Of a stretch of 62,073 nt of DNA, positions 44,886 to 52,996 are shown piece after piece (positions within the stretch are counted from its first letter, which is position 1; each line of letters opens with the position of its first letter). Under the pieces are notes generated by a model. The model worked only from the letters and a program-made list of their open reading frames with translations, did no database searches and was not told the DNA's origin. Source of the DNA: JBCCCJ01 sp039029315 (GTDB taxonomy: Bacteria; Bacteroidota; Bacteroidia; J057); assembly GCA_039029315.1 (NCBI GenBank), contig JBCCGK010000076.1, positions 1 to 62,073 on the forward strand. The letters are read 5' to 3'. Made by a program: the position numbers and the translations under genes.

Positions 44886-46226
44886 ATGGTTATTGCCAGT
44901 ACCCTAAACAGACGATTCAAGATAGGGATCATTCTCCTGCTGTTGACACTACTTGCAGCAGGAGAATTCCTGTATCACTACATCCGCCCCGGCCTGAATC
45001 TGACCCTATGTCTGATTCTGTTGCCATTTGTGATGCGCGTGAGCCAGCCGGGGATATATTCTCATCGTTATGGGTGGTGGGCAACTGTCTGTCTGCTGGG
45101 ATTCCTGTTGTTGCACATCAGAGGCTTGTTCTTTTTCTCTATTGGATTCACCTTGCTGTTTATCATCGAAAATTGGAAAGGCAAAACGGGTTGGTTACCA
45201 GCAGTCCTGGTCCTGTTGTTTTCTTCGATTCCCAGATATATCACAGATGTTTTTACGTTTTCGTTGCGAATCCGCATGAGTGAACTCTCTGGTGATATCT
45301 TGCAATGGGCTGGTTTTCAGGTGGAAGTAAGTGGAAATGTCTTTCTGCTGGATGGCATGGCATTCTCGGTGGATGAAGCCTGTATGGGACTCAATTCCAT
45401 CATCACGGGATTGATCCTGATAACACTCGCCTCGGCTTATGGGGAGAATCGATATGGTCGATCTTTTCGATTCTGGCCGCTTTTGGGGATCTATTTGTTA
45501 GGGGGCATAATGATGATCGCGGGGAATCAGATTCGAATGATTGTCCTGGTTCTGTTTCGCTCTCCACCAGAGACGATGGGGCATGAATTGATTGGTCTGG
45601 CCTGTCTCATTGCCTATGGAGTTGTGCCATTTTGGTTCCTGATTCGATGGATGCTACAAAGAGGCTTTGGCTCGACGCAGTTTTACCTGAATTCTCATTC
45701 TGAAAAAAGCTGTCCCAAATTGACATGGCTTTGGACACTTGGCCTCATCGGAAGCATTGCGTGGTATAATATTTTTGTTGGGCAATTCAATTTTTCGGAA
45801 AAAGATTTTGCCTTAGAATCCACAACTTTTCCAGGCTTTGAAAGGACAATTGTGGAAGGCGGAATAGCCAAGTTTGAGAATGATTTTGCCCTTGTCTATA
45901 TCAAGCCACCAGTCTCATTTATTCGCTCGGAACACAACCCTTCTCTCTGTTGGCGAGCAAGCGGATATCAGCTCCAACACATTCGTGAAGAGGAGATTGC
46001 GGGTCAGACACTCTTACGGGCAGAGTTCCACAAAGGGGGGGATGTCCTACATACAGCATGGTGGTTCGACAATGGGAATCATCGTACCCATTCCCAACTG
46101 ACTTGGCGGTGGGAGAGTCTGAAAGGTGCAGCCCCCTATCGTCTGGTGAATGTGACTGTGGCAGATGCCAGGGAGTTGGAGCAGTGGTGTAGGGTGTTTT
46201 TGAGCAAAGATTGGCACGAGCCTTGA
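44886..46226 (+). CDS. xrtN: Exosortase N
   Basis: The 446-residue multi-pass membrane cysteine transpeptidase/protease should process the PEP-CTERM-like tail of the upstream VIT protein. The catalytic cysteine is C166 in the motif DEACMGLNSIITG, the conserved arginine R217 in GNQIRMIVLVLF, and the likely histidine H233 in TMGHELIGLACL. About eight helices fill residues 10-265; a soluble periplasmic C-terminal domain follows at about 275-446 with PSLCWRASGYQLQHIREEEI and LEQWCRVFLS. The fused C-terminal domain is reminiscent of the EpsI/exosortase-associated region. It is co-transcribed with the VIT gene. Confidence 0.88.
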   Translation: MVIASTLNRRFKIGIILLLLTLLAAGEFLYHYIRPGLNLTLCLILLPFVMRVSQPGIYSHRYGWWATVCLLGFLLLHIRGLFFFSIGFTLLFIIENWKGKTGWLPAVLVLLFSSIPRYITDVFTFSLRIRMSELSGDILQWAGFQVEVSGNVFLLDGMAFSVDEACMGLNSIITGLILITLASAYGENRYGRSFRFWPLLGIYLLGGIMMIAGNQIRMIVLVLFRSPPETMGHELIGLACLIAYGVVPFWFLIRWMLQRGFGSTQFYLNSHSEKSCPKLTWLWTLGLIGSIAWYNIFVGQFNFSEKDFALESTTFPGFERTIVEGGIAKFENDFALVYIKPPVSFIRSEHNPSLCWRASGYQLQHIREEEIAGQTLLRAEFHKGGDVLHTAWWFDNGNHRTHSQLTWRWESLKGAAPYRLVNVTVADARELEQWCRVFLSKDWHEP

Positions 46227-46314
46227 TATATGGGAGGGGTAACCTGATCAACTTAGATTTTGGTCAAATAAGGGTTGCTGATTTGGAATAGAAAACGTAA
46301 TATTCGGAGGATAA

Positions 46315-47745
46315 GTGACTACCTGGAGAAGCTCAAGAATGATTGGCCAAGACACTATGAAAGGCAACCAGTTGCTTCAAGGGTTTTATATTCTCCTTCT
46401 GGCTTCATGTTTTGTTTTGCTGGCTGAGGGGATCACCAATAAGCAACTACCAACCAACAACCTTGTTCAACATCTGGAAGACACCCTGATACAGGCTACG
46501 GCCCCAGTGGAAGTATTTGTCAAAGATTCTCTACTTGCTGAAGAAGAGAAATGGGAGGATGAAGTGCCGCAGGCACCTGAACCCCAAGTTATTCAGCATA
46601 AGAATTTAGGCAGATTTTTTGCTGCGTTGGATCGTGTAAAAGTCAAAAAAGGGAAAGCACGTATCGCCTATTTCGGAGATTCGATGATTGAAGGAGACCT
46701 TGTTACAGAGTCTCTTCGCAATGATTTTCAGGAACTATTCGGCGGAACAGGTGTGGGATTTGTTCCATTGACTTCCAAGACATACGGTTTTCGCAAAACC
46801 ATCAAACATCGATTTGCGGAGAAGTGGAAAAATTTCAATCTCCTCTCTCCCAATCCTACCAAGCACTCCTTCGGAATCTCTGGGGAGTTCTTTCTGGCGG
46901 GTTCCTCTTCCGCCAAGGACGCCTGGGTTCGATATGAAACCACAGATGCCTACCAGCGCACTCAAATATTTGAAAAAGTCCGAATGTATTATGGTCAGAG
47001 AATTTCAAAATCCGCTGGCAAGAATCCTTATCTGATTGTCTCCACCAATGACAACAAAGACACCCTCACTCTCTCTGATCGCAAATTGGTCAATGCTGTA
47101 ACGCTGGCCGAAGAACCAACAGAAGAGATTTCACTGAACTTTGGAATTCCCTCAGACATGCCTGTCTATGGCTTGAGCTTCGAAAGTGAGCAGGGCGTCT
47201 TTCTGGACAATTATTCTTCTCGTGGAAACAGCGGCATGAACCTCGTCCAGATTCCGAGTGTTACCCTCAAAGAATTTTATGCACATCTCGAATATGATTT
47301 GGTGGTGTTGCACTTTGGATTGAATGTGGTCTCTCCCAAACGCAAGAGCTTCCGAAGCTATGAGCGGGGGATGAAAAATGTCATCAAACATTTTCAGGAA
47401 TTTATGCCCAATGCAGATATTCTGATGATCAGTGTCAGTGATAAAAGCACCAAAATAGAGGGGGAATTACAAACCGATCCCAGCGTTCCTCTCATCGTAG
47501 AAGCCCAGCGTCGGGTGGCAGATGAAATGAATGTTGCCTTTCTCGATCTCTATCGGGGAATGGGGGGGCGGAACTCTATGATTCGCTGGGTGAATGCCAA
47601 CCCTTCCTTGGCAAGAAGTGATTATACCCACCCAAATCGACGTGGTGCAGCCAAGGTTGGCTCCATCATCAAGGCACATCTCCTGAAGGAATATGACAAG
47701 TCCAAGCAACCCCAAGGTCAACGAACTTTTGCACGGGCGTATTGA
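46315..47745 (+). CDS. Membrane-anchored SGNH-fold protein
   Basis: The 476-residue protein has one N-terminal hydrophobic segment (LQGFYILLLASCFVLLAEG) and an SGNH/GDSL hydrolase-like domain. Block I is YFGDSMIEGDLVTE with Ser123, block III-like FGLNVV is in VVLHFGLNVVSPK, and the Asp-His region is DYTHPNRRGAAKVG. A carbohydrate-binding-like insertion is probable between blocks. Relatives work with membrane acyltransferases in O-acetylation of glycans; no such gene is next to it. The GTG start at 46315 is supported by GGAGG four bases upstream; an ATG at 46339 is an alternative. Confidence 0.75.
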   Translation: MTTWRSSRMIGQDTMKGNQLLQGFYILLLASCFVLLAEGITNKQLPTNNLVQHLEDTLIQATAPVEVFVKDSLLAEEEKWEDEVPQAPEPQVIQHKNLGRFFAALDRVKVKKGKARIAYFGDSMIEGDLVTESLRNDFQELFGGTGVGFVPLTSKTYGFRKTIKHRFAEKWKNFNLLSPNPTKHSFGISGEFFLAGSSSAKDAWVRYETTDAYQRTQIFEKVRMYYGQRISKSAGKNPYLIVSTNDNKDTLTLSDRKLVNAVTLAEEPTEEISLNFGIPSDMPVYGLSFESEQGVFLDNYSSRGNSGMNLVQIPSVTLKEFYAHLEYDLVVLHFGLNVVSPKRKSFRSYERGMKNVIKHFQEFMPNADILMISVSDKSTKIEGELQTDPSVPLIVEAQRRVADEMNVAFLDLYRGMGGRNSMIRWVNANPSLARSDYTHPNRRGAAKVGSIIKAHLLKEYDKSKQPQGQRTFARAY

Positions 47746-47871
47746 TGGTGGGGTTTTCAAATAATCTAGAGGGATATTGACTTCTGCACCTGTTCCCTCC
47801 TAGAAATATTTATCATTCAACTCAAATTGGTCCTGGCTGAAAGAGAGCATCTAGACTCATACTCTTCTGAA

Positions 47872-48174
47872 CTAAAGAGGTGCTGTACGAGGAAGTTTTG
47901 CATTCAAGACATTTGTGAAATTTTCCAATTGCGTAGCCCTATTTGCCTTGTTAAGACCAGTATTAGAAAATACAATTTCCTTTTCGTAAACTGTTTCTAC
48001 TAAAAAGGTCTTTCCAACTCGCCTCCTTCCATAGAGCGCGACAAATTCGGATTCTTTTGAAGAGAGAAGATCTTTGAGAATCTTCTTTTCTGCCTGTCTA
48101 CCAATAAGTTGTGTTGGTCTTACAAAGCTTTTTTGGTAAAATTCAATCGTTATAGCGAAATGATAGTCGTCCAA
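47872..48174 (-). pseudogene. N-terminal remnant of an AAA/archaeal-type ATPase
   Basis: The 100 residues show the start of the ATPase_2-type family: FVRPTQLIGRQAEKKILKDL, the Walker A in FVALYGRRRVGKTFLVETVY, and IVFSNTGLNKANRATQLENF. Such proteins are normally 350-450 residues long with a Walker B and a C-terminal DUF234-type nuclease-like domain; here the frame ends soon after the Walker A motif (LPRTAPL) and nothing downstream continues it. It is therefore a truncated remnant. A perfect 14-base inverted repeat overlaps its start. Confidence 0.75.
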
Positions 48175-48203
48175 AACTGTCAGAATTTAACAGTTTTGGA
48201 CGA
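48167..48203. repeat. Perfect 14-base inverted repeat at the start of the ATPase remnant
   Basis: TCGTCCAAAACTGT (48167-48180) and ACAGTTTTGGACGA (48190-48203) enclose nine bases. It overlaps the first codons of the minus-strand remnant. It may be an end of a lost mobile element or a hairpin regulating the gene. The surrounding 47746-47871 and 48204-48318 hold nothing else. Confidence 0.5.
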
Positions 48204-48318
48204 TGATGATTTGTCTTCTTAAATTAACATCTCATCCCTTATTTTTTATGATGTTCTCTTATCTTTAGCCAAAGTGCTGGAGAAATCAGCATTCCGCTAC
48301 AGATGAATTACACAATAA

Positions 48319-48606
48319 ATGGACACTACTACCGAACAATGTTTTAAATGCCAGGGCAAACGTGGCCAAGTCAGCAAGCACATCTATGGCTATCCTATGT
48401 GTGAAATTTGCTATAGTAAATTAGGCCTTCTGTCAGATACCACCATTAAGAAGCATGCTTTGTCCCATGAGGATACCAGAGGATATGATCCACTGCATCC
48501 AAGCTTCGAAGATGAAATCAACAGACGTCTGGAGGCGGTGGAAAAAAGTTATATCAATACAAGGATCAAGCTCCTGCATATCCTGGAACGACTGAATCAT
48601 ATGTAG
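48319..48606 (+). CDS. Small zinc-ribbon-like protein of unknown function
   Basis: A 95-residue protein with two Cys pairs, C8-x2-C11 (QCFKCQ) and C28-x2-C31 (MCEICY), which could bind one zinc ion. The C-terminal half is helical and charged (INRRLEAVEKSYINTRIKLL). It has no signal peptide. It lies 33 bases before the Crp-like regulator gene on the same strand. I do not recognise a family. Confidence 0.55.
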   Translation: MDTTTEQCFKCQGKRGQVSKHIYGYPMCEICYSKLGLLSDTTIKKHALSHEDTRGYDPLHPSFEDEINRRLEAVEKSYINTRIKLLHILERLNHM

Positions 48607-48639
48607 TGAACCTGTCCCAATATTCATGATGCTCCTGAC

Positions 48640-49200
48640 ATGAAAGCCTTCTGCAATCACATTCATTCGGTCCCCGAAGACGTACTAGAAGAATATCTCT
48701 CCCACTGGAATGTCTATCAAGCACCCAAACACAGCATCCTTACTCAGCAGGGAGAGACCCAGCGATATATGTACTTTGTAGAAGAAGGCATTCAGAAATC
48801 CTACTATCTGAATGATGCCAAAGAGCATATCATCGCTTTTACCTACCCTCCTTCCTTCTCTGGCATTCCAGAGTCTTTTTTCAGTCAGACTCCTTCCAAA
48901 TATTTTCTGGAGACCATCACAGATAGTCGTTTTCTGCGCATCTCATTTGAGCAACATCAGTCCCTCATGGCCAAACACCGCCCCATCGAAACCCTCTTTC
49001 GCAAAGGGACTGAAATGTTATTGACAGACATTCTCAATCGCTACTATGAACTTATGGCGCATGATATAGAGACACGGTTCAGACATTTCATCGACAGAAG
49101 CCCCCATTTGCTCAATATGGTGTCTCAGAAGGATCTCGCTTCTTATCTGCGCATTGACCCGACCAACTTCAGCAAGCTATTGCGAAAAGTAAAACTTTGA
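48640..49200 (+). CDS. Crp/Fnr family transcriptional regulator
   Basis: The 186-residue protein has a cyclic-nucleotide-binding-like beta roll (about residues 20-115; ILTQQGETQRYMYFVEEGI, then FSGIPESFFSQTPSKYFLE) and a C-terminal helix-turn-helix (LNMVSQKDLASYLRIDPTNF then SKLLRK). It resembles the Bacteroidota group of Crp-like proteins without clear cAMP-contact residues. Downstream genes are a dehalogenase-like hydrolase and unrelated housekeeping genes, so a local target cannot be assumed. Confidence 0.88.
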   Translation: MKAFCNHIHSVPEDVLEEYLSHWNVYQAPKHSILTQQGETQRYMYFVEEGIQKSYYLNDAKEHIIAFTYPPSFSGIPESFFSQTPSKYFLETITDSRFLRISFEQHQSLMAKHRPIETLFRKGTEMLLTDILNRYYELMAHDIETRFRHFIDRSPHLLNMVSQKDLASYLRIDPTNFSKLLRKVKL

Positions 49201-49263
49201 GATCTTGGTATGAACCAAGAATTCTTATACTCGATAGACCGACTTTTGTTCAAACAGTGAACA

Positions 49264-50181
49264 ATGAAGTTGATCCTCCTTTTATCCATTCTATTTATGA
49301 TTCCGCTATCAACCCTAGCCCAAAATTGGCTAGATCCTCAGTTGTATCCCTTTACTCATCGATACCTTCCCCTTCCTGATGGAAAGATGCACTATATAGA
49401 TGAAGGAGAAGGGGACATTCTCCTCTTCATTCATGGAACGCCGACCTGGTCTTTCCTGTATCGGGAGATCATCCAGTCCCTTTCGTCTAATTACAGATGT
49501 ATCGCTATCGACCATCTTGGTTTTGGCCTGTCAGAGCGCTCTGCGGAATTCTCCGGAAGTCCACAAGCTCACGCGGCCAATCTTCTAGAAGTTATTGAAC
49601 AGCTCCAACTTACAGAGATAAGCCTGGTTGTGCACGATTTCGGTGGACCGATCGGAATTGCTGCGGCACTGGAACAGTCTGACCGCATCAAACAGGTCAT
49701 CCTGTTCAATTCCTGGCTATGGGAGACAAAACAGAATCCCGCAGCAAAAAAGATTGACAAGCTGTTGCGCAGTCGCTTAGGAAGATTTCTGTATCTGCGA
49801 ATGAATGTCTCTCCGAGGATTCTCCTCAAGCAGGGCTTTGCTGACAAACGCCAGTTGACAAAAAACATTCATCGACATTATCTGGCTCCTTTCCCTGACA
49901 AAAGCTCTCGATATGCTTTATTGCAGTTGGGTCAATCCTTGGTGGGTGCATCAGACTGGTATCAGGACTTGTGGAATCGCCTGGACCCATTGGTAGACAA
50001 GCCCTGGCTGATTCTGTGGGGGAGAGAAGACAGTTTTATCACAGAAGACTATCTCAAGATCTGGAGACAACGCCTGCCACATGCACAAGTACAAGAATTG
50101 GCTTGTGGGCATTTTGTGCAGGAAGAACAAACTGAGGCTGTGATCAAGGCAATGGTTGATTATTTGGAGAGAAATCAATAA
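49264..50181 (+). CDS. Exported haloalkane dehalogenase-like alpha/beta hydrolase
   Basis: The 305-residue protein has a signal peptide (LILLLSILFMIPLSTLAQ). The oxyanion region is HGTPTWSF and the nucleophile is an Asp, D125 in VVHDFGGPIG, instead of the Ser of esterases. The acid is in LILWGREDSFI and the base in ELACGHFVQEE. This is the dehalogenase/epoxide-hydrolase-like branch. The residue after the nucleophile is Phe where true haloalkane dehalogenases have Trp, so halide binding may differ. The substrate is unknown. Confidence 0.8.
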   Translation: MKLILLLSILFMIPLSTLAQNWLDPQLYPFTHRYLPLPDGKMHYIDEGEGDILLFIHGTPTWSFLYREIIQSLSSNYRCIAIDHLGFGLSERSAEFSGSPQAHAANLLEVIEQLQLTEISLVVHDFGGPIGIAAALEQSDRIKQVILFNSWLWETKQNPAAKKIDKLLRSRLGRFLYLRMNVSPRILLKQGFADKRQLTKNIHRHYLAPFPDKSSRYALLQLGQSLVGASDWYQDLWNRLDPLVDKPWLILWGREDSFITEDYLKIWRQRLPHAQVQELACGHFVQEEQTEAVIKAMVDYLERNQ

Positions 50182-50239
50182 GATGATCTATCAACCAGAA
50201 ATCCCTGGAGGACCCTCTCCGCCATAGGCAGATTTTTGC

Positions 50240-50247
50240 TACATTTG
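50240..50247 (+). promoter_or_regulatory. -7 box abutting the gene at 50253
   Basis: TACATTTG matches TAnnTTTG. Five bases separate it from the ATG, so the transcript would be almost leaderless. No clear -33 TTTG is seen. Confidence 0.4.
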
Positions 50248-50252
50248 TTGTC

Positions 50253-50756
50253 ATGGATTTCAGCAATCAGGATATCATTCGCTTATATGGGACTCGACTT
50301 TATCTTGTTCCTGACATAGAAGCTGATATAGTCGAAGAGGAAGTAGCCCAAATCGAGCCTTCGCCTCCAGATTATTCCTTGCTGGAAAAGGGACCAAAAG
50401 TTGTGTGGAAACTAAAGCCACAGGCCCAGCTTGCTTTTGTCTTGCCAGAAGCGGAGTTTGGCAATCGCGCCTTGACCAAAATTCTTCGGGATGCAGTAGA
50501 TGCTGCTGGATTTGACCTGAGCAAGATTGGATTTGGGGTCTTGCCCGGATCAGGAGAAGGATGGGATTTTGCTGATATGCCTGTAGACCTGGCACTGGTC
50601 TGCCAAGACTTTGGCCAAGGATGGAAGTCCCCAATTCAGTGGCAAGGGAAGCGGTTATATTTTTCTCCATCCTTAACCCATGTACAACAAGCCACTGACC
50701 ACAAAACTGCACTCAATCAGGCTTTGAAAGCCGTACAAGCATTTTTGCAAGCATGA
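50253..50756 (+). CDS. Conserved-looking protein of unknown function upstream of rdgB
   Basis: A 167-residue cytosolic protein with the segments QDIIRLYGTRLYLVPDIEAD, VVWKLKPQAQLAFVLPEAEF, ALTKILRDAVDAAGFDLSKI and GFGVLPGSGE. The C-terminal half (LYFSPSLTHVQQATDHKTAL then NQALKAVQAFL) ends in an amphipathic helix. Its ending is reminiscent of the psi-type/HolD-like small clamp-loader proteins, but this is weak. It overlaps rdgB by four bases (ATGA), so they are translationally coupled. Confidence 0.65.
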   Translation: MDFSNQDIIRLYGTRLYLVPDIEADIVEEEVAQIEPSPPDYSLLEKGPKVVWKLKPQAQLAFVLPEAEFGNRALTKILRDAVDAAGFDLSKIGFGVLPGSGEGWDFADMPVDLALVCQDFGQGWKSPIQWQGKRLYFSPSLTHVQQATDHKTALNQALKAVQAFLQA

Positions 50757-51331
50757 AACAACGATTACTTTTTGGCACCAACAATCAGCACAAACTCAGG
50801 GAAATCAGAGAGATTTTGCACACACAATATGAGGTGCTGAGCTTGGCAGATGTCGGCATCGATATGGATGTTGAGGAGACAGAGCCCACATTGATCGGCA
50901 ATGCTTTTTTGAAGGCAGATGCTTTCCACAAGGCTTCTGGTTTGCCCACCTTTTCAGATGATACAGGATTGGAGGTAGATGCGCTGAATGGGGCTCCGGG
51001 GGTCTATACAGCTCGCTATGCAGGCGAAAACGCGACCTTTCAAGACAATATCACCAAGATGCTCAAAGAAATGAGAGGTGAATCTTCACGGACAGCCCGC
51101 TTCAGAACAGTGATTGCTTTTGTAGATGGTGCCAACAGAGAGGCGTTTGAGGGAATCATAGAAGGAGCCATCACTGAAGCCCCTAGAGGAGAGGGAGGAT
51201 TCGGCTACGATCCGATATTTCAACCTGAACATCACAACACAACCTTTGCGGAGATGAATCCAGATGACAAAAACGCCATTTCGCATAGAGGAAGGGCGCT
51301 GAAGAAATTCTCGACACACCTTCTCTCCTGA
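50753..51331 (+). CDS. rdgB: RdgB/HAM1 non-canonical purine NTP pyrophosphatase
   Basis: A 192-residue house-cleaning enzyme that hydrolyses dITP, XTP and ITP to the monophosphates before they reach DNA or RNA. Signatures are FGTNNQHKLREIREIL at the start, FSDDTGLEVDALNGAPGVYT then ARYAG in the middle, and GEGGFGYDPIFQ near residue 147. Length is normal. It overlaps the upstream gene by four bases and precedes udk by 33. Confidence 0.96.
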   Translation: MKQRLLFGTNNQHKLREIREILHTQYEVLSLADVGIDMDVEETEPTLIGNAFLKADAFHKASGLPTFSDDTGLEVDALNGAPGVYTARYAGENATFQDNITKMLKEMRGESSRTARFRTVIAFVDGANREAFEGIIEGAITEAPRGEGGFGYDPIFQPEHHNTTFAEMNPDDKNAISHRGRALKKFSTHLLS

Positions 51332-51364
51332 TTCGTCTCTTTACTTCCCATATTTCCTTTTCAC

Positions 51365-52006
51365 ATGCAAGATCGTCCTTACATTGTCGGCATATGCGGC
51401 GGAAGCGCCTCTGGAAAAACTTTTTTGCTGGACCACCTCCTTCAAGAACTTCCCGAATCGAGTGTTTCGATCATTTTTTTGGATAACTACTACAAGCCCC
51501 GTGATAAACAAATCCGGGATGAGGAAGGCATCATTAATTTTGATCATCCTGAGAGTCTTTATTTGGACAAACTGGTAGAGGATGTCCGAGCCGTGATTGG
51601 TGGAGAGACATTGATACGAGAAGAATACACCTTCAACAATCCTGATGCGATTCCCAAGCAATTGACTATTCGTCCTGCACCTATCCTGATTCTGGAGGGC
51701 ATATTTGTCTTCCATCCCCCTGAGCTACAACCGCTGATGGATTTGAAAATCTTCGTGGAAGCACATGAGTACATCAAGCTTGCCCGACGAATCAGAAGAG
51801 ATCATGCTGAACGCGGATATACCGTTGAATCTATTCTGGTTGATTATGAAAAATATGTGGCACCCATGTACCACAAGTTCATCGCGCCTACCAAGAACAG
51901 TTGCGACCTCATCATCCCCAATCATGAGAATATGGACATGGCATTGACAGTCCTCAGAAATCATATGTTGACAGTGTTGGAAAAGGGCCACGATAAAGGA
52001 GAATGA
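51365..52006 (+). CDS. udk: Uridine kinase
   Basis: The 213-residue enzyme phosphorylates uridine and cytidine in pyrimidine salvage. The P-loop is GICGGSASGKTFL at about residues 10-22. LDNYYKPRDKQIRDE, FDHPESLYLDKL and LILEGIFVFH follow, with the lid residues ARRIRRDHAERGY. Its stop overlaps the start of a truncated small lipoprotein gene as ATGA. Confidence 0.95.
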   Translation: MQDRPYIVGICGGSASGKTFLLDHLLQELPESSVSIIFLDNYYKPRDKQIRDEEGIINFDHPESLYLDKLVEDVRAVIGGETLIREEYTFNNPDAIPKQLTIRPAPILILEGIFVFHPPELQPLMDLKIFVEAHEYIKLARRIRRDHAERGYTVESILVDYEKYVAPMYHKFIAPTKNSCDLIIPNHENMDMALTVLRNHMLTVLEKGHDKGE

Positions 52007-52128
52007 AACGTCTCATTTTTTTAGGGTTCGTATTTTTTTTCTGTTGTTCACCTTTTAGGGATATTGGAACAACTGATACAGAGTATAAAACAGAAAAAAC
52101 TCCCTTAAAAGCCTTAGAGACTGTTTGA
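52003..52128 (+). pseudogene. Small lipoprotein gene cut short by a family A element
   Basis: The frame starts at ATG inside the udk stop (ATGA overlap) and gives 41 residues: a basic start, a hydrophobic run and a Cys-Cys lipobox-like FFFCCSPF, then an acidic-basic tail. The TGA stop (52126-52128) lies inside the family A terminus, which begins at 52117. The native C-terminus was therefore probably removed or replaced by the insertion. Too short for the usual gene callers. Confidence 0.55.
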
Positions 52129-52277
52129 ACATCTATCACTTATTTTTTGTATGTGTCTTTTTTCCTCATTCTGCGGCTTTTTTTCTTCCCATAGCACGAC
52201 TACGAGAACAAAAAAGAGCCTTGTCTGAGAAAAAAATACATCCTAACAATTCTAAGCACAGATTCCAAAACAGTCTC
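52117..52277. mobile_element. Family A MITE-like element, copy 3 (complete)
   Basis: The ends GAGACTGTTT and AAACAGTCTC are perfect ten-base inverted copies, flanked by TTA and TAA. The 161-base element has no gene and contains the long internal hairpin of the family, imperfect in this copy. It sits between the convergent udk/lipoprotein and response-regulator genes. It holds the stop codon of the lipoprotein frame and one base of the stop codon of the response regulator. Confidence 0.85.
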
Positions 52278-52981
52278 TAAGACTCCTCAGGCACCACCAT
52301 CCTGAAACCCCGCCCATGTACATTCTCAATTTTGATGCGGGCATCGGGGCGAAACCGCTTGCGTAGTTTGCTGATGAAGACATCCATGCTTCTGGCATTG
52401 AAATAATTGTCATCTCCCCAAAGTTTTTGAAGCGCCTTGTCGCGCGGGAGCAGATCATTGCTATGTGTGAGGAGCAACTGAAGCAGGTCCGCCTCTTTTG
52501 GTGATAGCTTGATCTTTTCGCCTTTATGCTCAATTTGGTGGAGTCTGTGGTTGAATTCAAATTCCCCGAAGGAAAAATGATCCGGGATTTCTTGCTCTTG
52601 TGGAGATTTGGGGTGGGGATCTCCCCGCTTCAAAACCGCCTTTACTCGATAGAGCAATTCTTCTGAATCAAATGGCTTGGTGATATAATCATCTGCACCG
52701 ATTTCAAATCCCTGGTACAAATCTTCTTTCATGGACCTGGCTGTCAGAAAGATGATGGGGATATCCGAATTGATCTGTCGAATCTCTTTAGCCAAGGAAA
52801 ACCCATCCATCTTGGGCATCATGACATCCAGAATGCAGAGTTGAAAATGTTGTGTTCTGAAAGCAGCAAGTCCTGCGAGGCCGTCTTCCTGGAGCGTAAC
52901 ATCATAGTCATGCATCTGTAAATAATCCCGAAGAACTGCGCCAAAATTGGCTTCGTCTTCCACCAAAAGAATCCTGGTCAT
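52277..52981 (-). CDS. OmpR/PhoB-family response regulator
   Basis: A 234-residue regulator. The receiver domain (1-120) has the acidic pocket E8-D9, the phospho-acceptor D52 in ILDVMMPKMDG, Thr in LTARSMKED and Lys in ITKPFDSEEL. The winged-helix DNA-binding domain (about 130-232) has ELDL-type KLSPKEADLLQLL and the recognition region RSMDVFISKLRKRF. It follows the histidine kinase by 15 bases. The stop codon TAG includes the first base of the family A element. Confidence 0.95.
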   Translation of the reverse strand: MTRILLVEDEANFGAVLRDYLQMHDYDVTLQEDGLAGLAAFRTQHFQLCILDVMMPKMDGFSLAKEIRQINSDIPIIFLTARSMKEDLYQGFEIGADDYITKPFDSEELLYRVKAVLKRGDPHPKSPQEQEIPDHFSFGEFEFNHRLHQIEHKGEKIKLSPKEADLLQLLLTHSNDLLPRDKALQKLWGDDNYFNARSMDVFISKLRKRFRPDARIKIENVHGRGFRMVVPEES

Positions 52982-52996
52982 GATTTGTTCGTCCTG

